The position numbers were made by a program, and so were the translations under genes. A stretch of 64,000 bases of DNA, from NCBI GenBank assembly GCA_025200525.1, contig CM045758.1, positions 868,001 through 932,000 of the forward strand. The letters run 5' to 3'. How positions within the stretch are numbered: position 1 is the first letter of the stretch; the number at the start of each line of letters is the position of its first letter. The DNA comes from Camellia lanceoleosa (Eukaryota > Streptophyta > Magnoliopsida > Ericales > Theaceae). Shown one piece after another: positions 35,001 to 47,000 of this stretch. The notes under the pieces were generated by a model, which had not been told where the DNA came from, searched no databases, and worked only from the letters and a program-made list of their open reading frames with translations.

Positions 35001-38000
35001 ATCATCTGTATCAAGTGAACATTGATCTTCTAGAGATTCAAGCTGATGCACAGTATGCATCTTTTATGTTCACTCATAATGGTTCATGCAATCATATTGA
35101 CCAGTAAGATTTCTCTCTCTGATGTTAAACTTGTCCACTTAAATGACTGAACTTTGCACTTTCATGTACGAAGATTGTGAGGAACACTCTCCTACAAGTA
35201 GTAAACCCAAAATGAATGCAACTTGGTAGCATAGGGCTTTATTTAGTGCTGATTACAGCTTCTTTTTTTTTTTTTTTGTGGTGATTAGGAGGTTGGTAAA
35301 ATATTGGGTCCCTTGGGGTTCATGTCAGATAATATAAAGGTAGGGTCTTTACAGGGAAAATGAGATTTGGGGGGGTTGTTTTGGGCTATTATGGCCTTTT
35401 CTATTTCATGAATTCTGTTTGAAATTAACAATAGATTGCATAGTATGACGAACCGTAAATCATATAAAAAATATTGAACTCACTGGTGTTAACTTCATCA
35501 CCTCCCAAGTGAACAAATTTAAATTTGAAGATCTTACTCAAATCTGCAACGAGAACTTTCAAGAATGTTAATTATTTTCTTATGTTGTCATTAAAAAAAA
35601 TATAATAAGTTTCCATAAGTAAACATGCAATTTTACCTGAAAGAATCCCATCTATTACTTTGAAGGTAAATTCATTGCTGATATCAAGTGGCTGCTGACA
35701 ATCCTTTGACGGCCATAAGGAAGGATAACCAGTCCCCCTAAAGATAATTATAAAAAAATAAAAAATAAATTATAAGCCACTTGGATGAACTTATGCAAAG
35801 CTATCAAGGAAACTGTTAAGTTATGTGCTTGAGGGTAATAGTGTCATTGAAATTATTCCCTTATTATTATAAATGCATGTGTTTAGAGAGGTGAGAAACC
35901 TAATTAGGTTTTGTGCCTCCTTCTAGCAATGCTCTTGTCACTCTCTCTTAACTCTTATGTTCCAATTTTAACGTGGTATGAGAGCAACGATCTTATTTTT
36001 ATTTTTCTTTTTATTTCTTAATTTATGGGGGTTTGATCTTGTTTTTTTTCCCCTTGTTCTTGATTGATAATGTAAAACAAAACCTACCACTATGGTCGAC
36101 TAGGGTAGGTTAGTTGCCTATTTTTATTTTTTTTTTTCTTTATTTTTTGGAAAAATAGGCCTGTTTTTTGATTGCTTCATTCTAGTGGTGTTTGGTTCGA
36201 TTCAATAGTTGGGTCCCCTACTACAAGTGTCAACCAGATGCTTGGTGGCCTTCTTTGGCTTTGTTTGATGATTCTAGATGGTTTTTGATTTTTTTTTTGC
36301 TTCCATGTGCTTCGGTCTACGTTACACGAACTTGAGTGTGGGTATTGGGTGCAAGTGTGGATGCGTATTTAGGGGTCGGACACTTCAAAATTAAAAATTG
36401 AGGATACATTGATATGGATCCAAATTTAGATACAAGTACGGGGATACGGTAAATAATTATTTTTTAAATATATTTTTTATTTTTTATGTTATGCATTATT
36501 TTTATTGATAATATTTTTAATTTATCTACATAATTTATTTTTTTATTTTTAATTGACATATATATTATAAATAAGGAAAGTATAACAAATGAGAATAATA
36601 AAATATGTTAAAATAAATAATAAATAAATATTAGATGATTTATTTTATAGATTTTATTAGATTTTTTTTTTATTATATATGATTTAATTAGATTTATTAT
36701 TATATAATAAATTATATGATCTATTTATTATATGTTAAAAAAGGGAGAGAGAGAGAGAGAGAGAGAGAGAAGAAGAAGAAGACAGAGAGAGAGAAGAGGA
36801 GATTGTAGAAGATGAAGACAGAGAGAAGACGAGAAGATAGACAAAGAAGAAGAGATCGACACAGATGAAGACAGAGAGAAAACGACACAGAGACATAGAT
36901 CGACACACAAGGAAGTTGATCGACACAAATCAACGACTAGGTTCTCACCTTGCTCTCTTCTCTTTCGTTTCTTCTGAACATAATTGTATCCATTTGTAAA
37001 GTGCCGTATCCCGCACCTGTACCCGTGTCATGTCATGCCGACAGAAGTACCTCCAAAATTCTTAAGAGTCTGTTTAACTTAGGCTTTGGTTGATTTTTTT
37101 GGGTCTCCACTTGTGCTCTTTTGAATTTCTGCTCCAACATGGGTATTTTTCTGGCCCTATTTTGTTGTTGTTGGGCTGTCTTGTTTTTTTTTGGGTGTGC
37201 TAGCCCTATGCTAGCCCTATTTTTCTAGCCCTATAATGGGTGTAAGTTTAGAGAAGAGAAAGAGATAGGAAATGAGTTACCCTAAACCCATCACCCATAC
37301 AGCCACTAGCCACCATCAATACACCACCCGTCACTACCCAACTTGTTCCAGACCATGTTGGCTCTAGCAAAAGACCTCTAGCTGCTGTTCACGGCCTGTT
37401 AAGCTCTTCTGACTCTACTCTGAGTGGTTTCAGACCAGCCGACACCCATCTTAAGGTTTTTCGGCTCAAACCGACACCCATCTGGTATCTTCAGGCTTCT
37501 TTCATGGTCTAGTAGGTGCTTTGGACTTCCCTCTAGCCTTCTCCTGTGTGTTTCGAACTCTTTGTGATAACATCTAAGTGTTTCTCCACATCATATGTTT
37601 TGACAACATTGTGGTTGAACCCAAGACTGCTATTTTGATTAAAGTTTCACCTTTTTTTTCTATCATTTTATTTATTCTTTGGGGTGGTAAATTGCCCCAT
37701 TAATCTAAGTGTTATGCTCCTATAGTGACTTGTGTTTGAGATTGTTTGCCCATTCCATTCTCTCTTTCCATTATTGTGATTAGTGCTTTGTTTTTTAGTT
37801 AAGATAGTAGCATAAACATGGCCGATCCATCTAGTGAATCTACTACTTCTCACCCATCCAAAGGGAAGAGTCCCAATCCAGTTATGACTATTACTTTTGA
37901 GAACCTGAACCCCAGCCTCAAAATCACTACCTCTTTGTTTAATGGTCAGAATTACCTTGCATGGTCTCAGTGTTCACACTTTTTTTCTGAAAAGTAAGGG

Positions 38001-41000
38001 AAAGATGGAATATGTTGATAAAAGAGTTCAAGCACCAGATATTTTTTATCCTGGCTATGATCAATGGGAGATTACCAACTCTTTAATCATGAGGTGGCTC
38101 ATTCATTCCATGGTCCCTGAGATTGGTGAAAGTTATTTATCCATGGAGATTGCCTAAGATGTTTGGGAGGCAGTAGCTACTACATATTTCCATAAGGGGA
38201 ATTTTTCTCAGTCATTTGAGTTGTGCCGGTCTATTGAGCGCTCAGTACAGGGAAAGCAGACAATTCTTCAATATTACACCTTTTTGATTAATGGTTAGAA
38301 ATGCCTAGATCATCTTTTGAATTACAAGCCTATTTTCACAATTGACTCAATTGGTTACCGGAAGTTTCTTGCATAGGAGAGAGTCTTCAAGTTCTTCGAA
38401 GGCCTTAATGTGGAGTTTGACCCGGTTCAGAGCCGTGTCCTTGGCATAGATGTTCTTCCATCTCTTCAAGAAGCCTTTGTTTATGTCCAGAATGAAGAGA
38501 GTCGTCGTTCTGCTATGTTATCACTGACTTCTATAGATCGTTCAGCATTACTTTCTACACCTTCTCGGGATGGGACTGGTTTGTCACTTCCTTCTTCTCA
38601 TCCTTCCAGGAAGGATAATTTGTTCTGTGATTACTATCGCCGACCAAGGCATACCCGTGAGACTTGTTAGAAGCTTCATAGGACTCTATCAGGAGGTCGA
38701 GGAGATCGCTTTGGTCATAGAGGCGGGCTTTCTAGTCAGTCAAGAGGACGTGGATCTCACTCTCGTGCTAATCAGTCTAGTGCTGTAGAGACGCATGATT
38801 CAGCTCTGGTTATACAAACTTCTGATCTGGTCTCTGGTATGTCGTTTTCTGAGTTTGAAGATGCTCTTGTGAGAATATATATTGTATATGTTGTATATTA
38901 GGAATTAGGCAATTTCCTTTTCTTTGTATTTCCTTATTCTGTCATAGATTAGGGCCATATAATTGATGCACTCTTTGTAAAAAAATTACACAATTGAATA
39001 TACAGAATTATTCAGAATCTTACATGGTATCAGAGCCATGTTCGAAAACCTAAGGTCGCAATCAGTCTTCGTGAACCCTAGCACTGTCATCGCTTCTCAG
39101 CCGCCGTCGTCGTCACTTCAGCAGTCGTCATCGCTTCTCTCTCTGTCTCTTGCCGGAATCGTGAGACCCTGTTCTAGTCTGAATTGTGACCCCTCTGTTT
39201 CGTCTCTGCCAATCAAACTGTTTCTCAGTCACGATTCATTGCGAATCAGAACCCTTAGTTGTGAAACTCATCTCAAATCGGAACCACTTCTGTCTTTGTT
39301 CCTTGCAACTTTGACCTATTGCCATTGTTGATCTTCTCTAGTTCTCTGGTTCGTGCGATAATTCTCTTTTGATCTCTGGTTCATTGCCTCGGGTTTGTGT
39401 TTCACATACGTGGGAATTGTTTCTCTGTTCGTGGAAATTGATTCACATATATGTTTCTCTGTTCCTCTTTATTACAATCTGACCCCCAAAGGTTTCTAAT
39501 AATTACACTCTGACCCTAGTATTTTTTGGTTATTGCATTGTGACCCCTATATTTTCTGGTTATTGCATTTTTCGCCCCGAGGTTAGATTACTGCATTTTG
39601 GTCCCTTCTCTGTGTTTGTCATGTCGATCGCATCTTCTCATCAGCTCTAGTCTTTTGTCCGCCCGAAGGGCTTCTAGTGTGCCTCGGATGACGCCATCAG
39701 ATGGGACATTGTAAGTATCAGTGTCCTAAGAAGAGACGTCTGCCTACTCCGTCTTCTCAGCAGTCTCCAACACAGTTTCAAGCTCCACCTCCAAGTTCTT
39801 CTCAGTCTCCGATTACATACACTGTCTCTACTCTAGCTCCTAATCCTGACTTGGCTTCGTTGGGTGCTCAGATTAGCCAGCTTCAGCATATACTGTTTAC
39901 CTCCCAGCCATCTTCATCAGCCTCCATTGTTTCCCCTCTTCATTCAGGTTTGCTTGGGTCTTCTTTAGGTATCTCTTCGTCTGTTTGGCTTTTTGACTCT
40001 GGTGCCTCTCATCATATGACTCCTCATCTCTCTTTACTTCAGAATTGTACTCCTTCTCCCTTTCCTATTATTGTTAATGCTGCTAATGAGTCTGGTATGT
40101 CAGTTATATCTGTTGGGTCTGTCGTACCGTCTGCTATGTCTGTTGTCTCTATTTCATCTGTCATTTATGTTCCTCAGTTATCTATCAGTTTATTATCTAT
40201 CAGTCAGCTTGATGCCTCTGGTTTTGATGTTATCTTTTCTTCTTTTATCTGTTCTGTGCAAGATCGGATGTCCAAGCAGCAGATTGGGACTGGCCGCAGA
40301 GTTGGAGACCTCTATGTGGTGGAGAGCTTACATCTACCTATGACAACTTCTCCAATTGCTTTTTCCTCTTTTCAGTTAGATTCTCTATCTAATCCTTTCT
40401 ACTTGTGGCATTCTAGATTAGGGCATTTGTCTGCTGACCGCTTACGGTCTTTAGCTCAATCAAGTATCTTAGGTAAAGTTTCTCCTAATGAACTTACTGA
40501 ATGTCGGAGGTGTAAACTTGCCAAAATGACGGCCTTACCTTTTCGTAAAAGTACTTCTATATCTGATACACCGTTTTCTTTAGTTCATACTGATGTTTGG
40601 GGCCCTTCTCCTGTTCTCACCAAAGGGGGTTCTGCATACTATGTGTCATTTGTAGATGGCTACACCCGTTACACTTGGGTTTATCTTATGACTCATAAAT
40701 CCGATTTCTATTAGATCTACCGTACCTTTCAGTCCATAATCACTACTCAGTTTGGGTCTACAATTAAAGCCTTACGGTCTGACTTAGGTGGGAAATATGT
40801 TAAAAATGAGTTCTGTGAGTATTTGGCCACTTTGGGTACCATTCACCAAACTTCCTGTACAGATACACCTGCCCAAAATGGTCGAGCCGAGCGTAAACAC
40901 CGTCATCTCCTTGAGACAGCTAGCTCTCTTCTTCTCTCTGCCTCAGTTTCGGCTCCATTCTGGGGGGAGGCAGTCCTTACTGCTACTTTTCTTCTCAACC

Positions 41001-44000
41001 GCATGCATACTCCCATTCTTTCTAGTCGGTCTCCTTATGAGGCTTTGTTCTCCCAAATTCTTAACTACTCCCTCCTTCATGTGTTTGGGTCTACCTGTTT
41101 TGTCCTTCTTCCCTGCAAAGATAGGACCAAACTTAGTGCCCGGTCTGTCCTCTGTGTCTTTTTAGGTTATAGTCCTACTAAAAAAGGCTACTGTTTATGT
41201 CTCCCGTCATGTTGCCTTTCTCGAACGTCTGTCTTATTTTCAACTTCCCCCTCTTGCTGCTCCCGTTTCCAAAGAAGATTTGGTTCTCATTGACCCATTT
41301 CCTTCTGAGGTCCCGTCTAATAAGTACATCGCCACTGTTCCTCCTGAGGTCATTCCTACTTCTCCATCTATGTCACCTATAGCTCCTTCTCCTTCGGCTA
41401 CTTCTTTCCCTCCGTTGTTGGTCTATTCTCGTCGCAAGGCTCCCCCACTACCAGTTGTCTCTACTCCTGTTGTTGCTCCTTCTGCTTCTGACGACTCTGA
41501 TCCTGCTGCACACTGCTATTCTCTTCGTGAGCATCATCCTCCAAACAGGTTGAGTTGGTTTAATACATGTTTTTCTGCTTCCTATCGTACTTTTTTGTCT
41601 GCTATTCACTCTTTTTCAGAACCTCAATCTTACAAGGAGGCCTGTCAGGATCCTAATTGGGTTCAAGCTATGGAGGATAAGTTGTTGCCTTACAGAAGAC
41701 TAACACTTGGGAGTTGGTTCCTTTGCCTGCTAGTAAGAATCTGGTTGGTTGCAAATGGGTCTATAAAGTCAAGACTCATTCTGATGGTTCTCTCGAGCGC
41801 TACAAAGCTCGCTTAGTTGCCAAGGGTTCTCACAGGAGTATGGTATTGATTATGAGGAGACCTTTGCCCCTGTTGCCAAGATGACTACTGTCCGTACCTT
41901 GATTTCTGTTACTACTGTTCGACATTGGCCTCTCTATCAGATGGATGTTAAGAATGCTTTTCTTAACGGGTATCTCACTGAAAATGTCTACATGCGTCCT
42001 CCCCCTGGTCTTCTCCACTCTTCTGGAAAGGTTTGTCGTCTTCGGCATGCTCTATATGGTTTGAAGCAGTCTCCTCGTGCTTGATATGATCGCTTTCAGA
42101 CTGCCGTTACTGAGCTTGGGTTTCATCATTCTACTTCCAACTCTGCTTTGTTTCTCAGATATACCTCTGCTAGTTTTGTTGCTCTCCTACTTTATGTGGA
42201 TGATATGATCATCACTAGTTCGGACTCTTCTGCTATCTCTGAGGTCAAGCAACATCTCTTCCGCACCTTCGAAATGAAGGATCTGGGTCCATTACGGTAT
42301 TTTCTTGGTATTGAGGTTGCCTCTTCTCCAAAAGGCTATTTTCTGTCTCAGGCCAAGTATGCGAATGAGGTTATTCACCATGCCGGTCTTACTGATACTA
42401 AGGTTTTTGATACATCTATTGAGCTTAATGTGAAGCTCAACTCTACTGATGGTGTCCCTCTGGATGATCCTACGGTCTATCGCGAACTGGTGGATTGTTT
42501 AGTTTATTTGACTGTCACTCGCCTTGATCTTACTTATGTTGTTCATGTGGTTAATCAGTTCGTTTCTGCTCCTCGCTCTACTCATTGGGCTGCTTTGGTT
42601 CGTATTCTTCGCTTTCTCCGGGGTACCATCTTTCAGGGCTTGCTGTTGTCATCTACTTCCTCTTTAGACTTGGTGGCCTATGCTGATTCTGATTAGGCTG
42701 GTGATGTTACTGATCGCAAGTCCACCTCTGGTTTTTGTATGTTTCTTGGCGATTCCTTGATCTCTCGGAAAAGCAAGAAACAAACTGTTGTTGCTCGCTC
42801 TACTGCTGAAGCTGAGTACCGTGCTATGGCTCATGCTACTGCTGAGCTTGTTTGGCTTCGTTGTCTTCTCTTTGATTTGGGTGTACCTCAGTCTTCTCCA
42901 ACCTCCCTTTATTGTGACAACCGCAATGCTATTCATATTGCCCACAATACTGTCTTCCATGAACAGACAAAACACATTGAGATTGATTGTCACTTTGTCC
43001 GACAACATCTGCAGTCTGGCTCTATTTCACTTCCTTTTGTCTCCTCGGCTTTGCAACTTGCGGACTTCTTCACCAAGACTCACACTACCGCTCGGTTTCA
43101 GTTTCTTCTTAGCAAACTCTCAATGTTTTCTGCTAAAACACCTTGAGGTTGAGCAGAGGTGTGAGAATATATATTATATATATTGTATATTAGGAATTAG
43201 GCAATTTCCTTTTCTTTGTATTTTCTTTTTCTGTCATAGATTAGGGCTATATAATTGATGCACTCTTTGTAAACAAATTACACAATTGAATATACAGAAT
43301 TATTCAGAATCTTACAGCTCTGTGCAATCTGCTTGATCGTTGGTCTCCTATTCCTCTAGTTGTATCTTCTGCTTCTTCTTCGTTTGCCTATTCAGGTAAC
43401 TTAGTCTCATCTTCTAGTGCTTTCTTATCCCATAAAGCCTTGTCATGGATTATTGATTCTGGTGCCTCAAATCATATGTCTGGGTCTTCTAATCTCTTCT
43501 TAAACTATACACCAACCTCTGGTCAGGATAAAGTTAAAATTACTGGTACTATTTCTTCTATCTCCAGGAAAGGTTTAATTCGTGCCATCCCTTCTTTACC
43601 TTTGTCTTTTGTTTTACATGTTCCTAATTTTTCTATTAACCTATTGTCATTAAGTCATCTTACTAGAGATTTGAATTGTAGTGTAACTTTTTTCCCTGAT
43701 TCTTGTCTTTTTCAGGACCTTATCACGAAGAAGACGATTGGTAGTGGTAGAACAAAAAATGGTCTCTATATCCTCAATCAGTCTGATCAGCAGGCTTATC
43801 ATTCCATCTCGTCTCCATCCACTAAGGAAGATTTATGGCTGTGGTATTGACATTTAGGACATCCATCTTTTTTACTACTTAGGCATTTATCTCCTTCTGT
43901 TCTTATCAAAAATAAAGTCTCTACGTTTCATTTGTGAGTCCTGCCAACTTGGCAAACAACATCGAACCTCTTTTGCTCCTAGTAATAATAAAAGTTCAGT

Positions 44001-47000
44001 TCTTTTTTCTTTAATTCATTCGGATGTTTGGGGTCCTTCTTGTGCGATGTCAATGAAAAGTCATCGATGGTTTGTTACTTTTATAGATGACTGCTCTCAT
44101 GCTACTTAAGTGTACCTCATGAAATAAAAAAGTGAGATTTTTTCTGTATTTCAAAACTTTTATAAGATGGTTAGTACCCAATTTGGAGTGGTTGTCAAAA
44201 TACTACATTCTAATAATGGGAGTGAGTACATTAATTCTGGGTTGGCAAAATATTTTTCTACTCATGGCATTATCCATCAAACATTTTGCACTGACACCCC
44301 TCAACAGAATGGTTTACTATAGCGATCCCAGTTTTGACCCGTCATTGGTGGTAGTCTGGACTCAGGTTTATAGTTTTTGAATGTTGATCATTGTCGTTTT
44401 TCCCTTAATTCCCCTTAAATTTGGTTATTGGATTGTAGTTGTGCGTTTAGAATAAGTGGGTTGCTTGTTTTTTCAAACCTTTGTTGCCCAAATTTTTACT
44501 CTTCTGCTCGAGTGGCCATTCTTGCGCTTAAGCAGGCTTTGTAATTTTTGTTCCTCCGCTTGAGCGGCACTTCCTGCGCTCGAGCGGGATTTGCGAACTC
44601 TTAATACCTTGCACGTCTGCAAAAGTATTGGAGGAATATCTTCTATGCTCAAACGGCGTTTCCTACGCTCGAGCGGCCTTTCTTGAGCTCAAACGGTTTG
44701 TCTGTTGTCTGTAAAAGTACTGGGTGTGTGTATTCTGCGCTCGAGCAGAACAAATTTTTGTGTCTGACGCTCGAGCGTCAACTCTTTCGCTCGAGCAGAC
44801 TATGCGTATATCAAATCGCGAAAATGATTTTTTACATCACTTTTTCTGATCTTTTCTTCCAAAAACCCTAAAGTGAGACTCTCTCTAAAATACTCTCTCT
44901 CTACGTTTTCTCCTAGTCCGTTGATCTCTTCGCCCTAGTGTCTTTGGGAAAATGGTAGAGCATCTTCAGAGCTCCGTTTTGATCCAATTGGAGTTTGGTT
45001 TCGGCATCATTGAAGTTTCATCCTTACTCCATTGATCTTCTAAACTTGAGGTAGGAACTCTCTACACCTTAATATGAGTTTTAACTTGGTTATAAGTTAT
45101 TGTGTGAAAATGGTGAGATTTGGGGATGTTTTGAGCAAACCTAGGGTTTAGGTTCAAGTATGAAAAGAGGAATTTCTATGTGGGTGTTACATAAATGATT
45201 ACGGGGTTTGGATATGAAATCATCTTGTGTTAAAATAGTTGATTTTGGTCTTTGAGTTAATATTTGAAAAATGAGAAGTTTTGCCCTGAAATTTCTTGAA
45301 TAATTATTTTGTACAAACAATGAAATTGGCATGGAAAAGGTGAAATTGGGAGAATATATACATAAATGGTGTTGTTGGATTTGTTTAATCACTCACCTAT
45401 GGAAATTTAATGATTTATCTGTTACGGAGATTGTATATCTGTTTTGGGCTATCGGTAGAGGATAGTCATGATTGTTATAGACATCGTATGTGGATTAGGC
45501 GAATTGAAACTAATCCCTTAACCATTATCATTGAATATGATTATGAATGATATACATTGCATATGTATGATATTCGGGAGGAGAAAGGGGATGTACTCTA
45601 TGTTTTGAGGAGAAAAAAGGAGATGGACTACATTGAATTAAGTTGGCTTGTGTGTACAAGATGAAAGTCCCAAAAACCATTTATATACATGGGTGCCGAT
45701 GTCCGCGGACGAAATTTCGGTAAAATGGCAAATAGAAATGAATGTATTTGTATGATGATTTTATCTGTTGGAAACTTGTGATGTGCAACCTCTGTTGATG
45801 GGTTAAATGTAGTGGATGTATCTATCGAACCAAAATGAATGAGCTGAGATGTAAGTTTGGCATACCATGGTTGTGGGAAAAGTTACACAGATTTTGTCAT
45901 AGAAAAATGAACATGTGCATCATACTTATATCTTGTTAATTCTCATGTATTGTGTAAGTATGTTTCTACTGGGCTTTGGCTCACCCTTCTTGGGAACTAT
46001 TTTCAGGTGTTGGAGACGTGCCTCCGCCGAGACAGTAGTTTGGGGAGACTTGGAGCAAGAGTTTCCTTTTTATTTTGTTTATTTTGTATAGCCAAGGGCT
46101 AAACTGTATTGAGTTCTTTAGCTATAACCAAGTAATGTCTTGGAAAGGTGTAAGCCCATAGGACATTTATTTTTTGTAGGTTATTAACTGGTAGTACATG
46201 CTATAGATTCAGGATGAACATTAATAAATGTATACTGCATATGTCGACCTTTTGTAATAAGAACTCTGATGAATGAAAGCATATCATTTCTATTAACATT
46301 TTGTTATAAGGATCGGATCTATTGTTATGATTTGGGGGCGTTACATTTACCAAGCGCAAGAATCGTCATCTCCTTAATATGGCTCTTTGTATGTATTTTT
46401 TTATGAGCGTACCTCGGGCCTATTGGGCTAAGGCAGTTCTCACTGCTGCATATCTCATTAATCGTCTTCCTACACAAGTCTTACAAACAAGGGCACCTCC
46501 TCAAGTTCTCTTAGGTTCCGAGTCTCTGTATTCCATTCCTCCAAAAACCTTTGGCTGTGTGTTTTGTTTACAATCATTCTCCTTCTCGGGGTAAGTTGGA
46601 TCCTCATTCTCTCAAGTGTGTTCTTAGGTTACTCTCCTACTCAAAAAGGGAACAAGTGTTATCATCCTCCCTCCCGTAAATAGTTTGTGTCCATGGATGT
46701 CATCTTCTTTGAGTCTCAATCCTACTTCTTGTCCCGTCCAGTGTCCCAGTCATCTTTTCAAGGCGAGTCTTGGAGTAAAGAGAGTCCTATTGCTTCTATT
46801 ATTCCTAATCCAATACCGCCACCAGCGGTACCTATTATTGCTCCTATTGTTCCTGACCTAGTACCACCTCCAACGATATCTATCACTAGCAATACAGAAT
46901 TCGATGTTGCTAAGAATAGTGAAGGGCAAGTCTATGTCAGGGATAAAGAAAGGTAGAAAATTACTTGGATACAAGAGACCATTTCTGATCAATCATTGTC

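Larger units (their letters stand above)
38868..43316 (+). mobile_element. complete Ty1/copia element inserted in the outer gag
   Basis: Two 157-bp LTRs (38868-39024 and 43160-43316) begin TGTGAGAATATATATT and end AGAATCTTACA. By eye they differ at about six positions. The 5-bp target duplication GCTCT flanks them (38863-38867 and 43317-43321). A perfect TGGTATCAGAGCC primer site starts at 39025. A purine-rich tract precedes 43160. The insertion splits the outer frame between FEDAL and CNLLDRW. Confidence 0.95.

Noticed and set aside
36721..36933. Ser/Leu-rich minus-strand frames as a membrane protein
   Set aside because: They are translations of a GA-rich microsatellite region in all three frames.
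39038..39331. Ser-rich frame after the inner copia primer site as a gag gene
   Set aside because: It lacks any capsid block and only reads through leader DNA.
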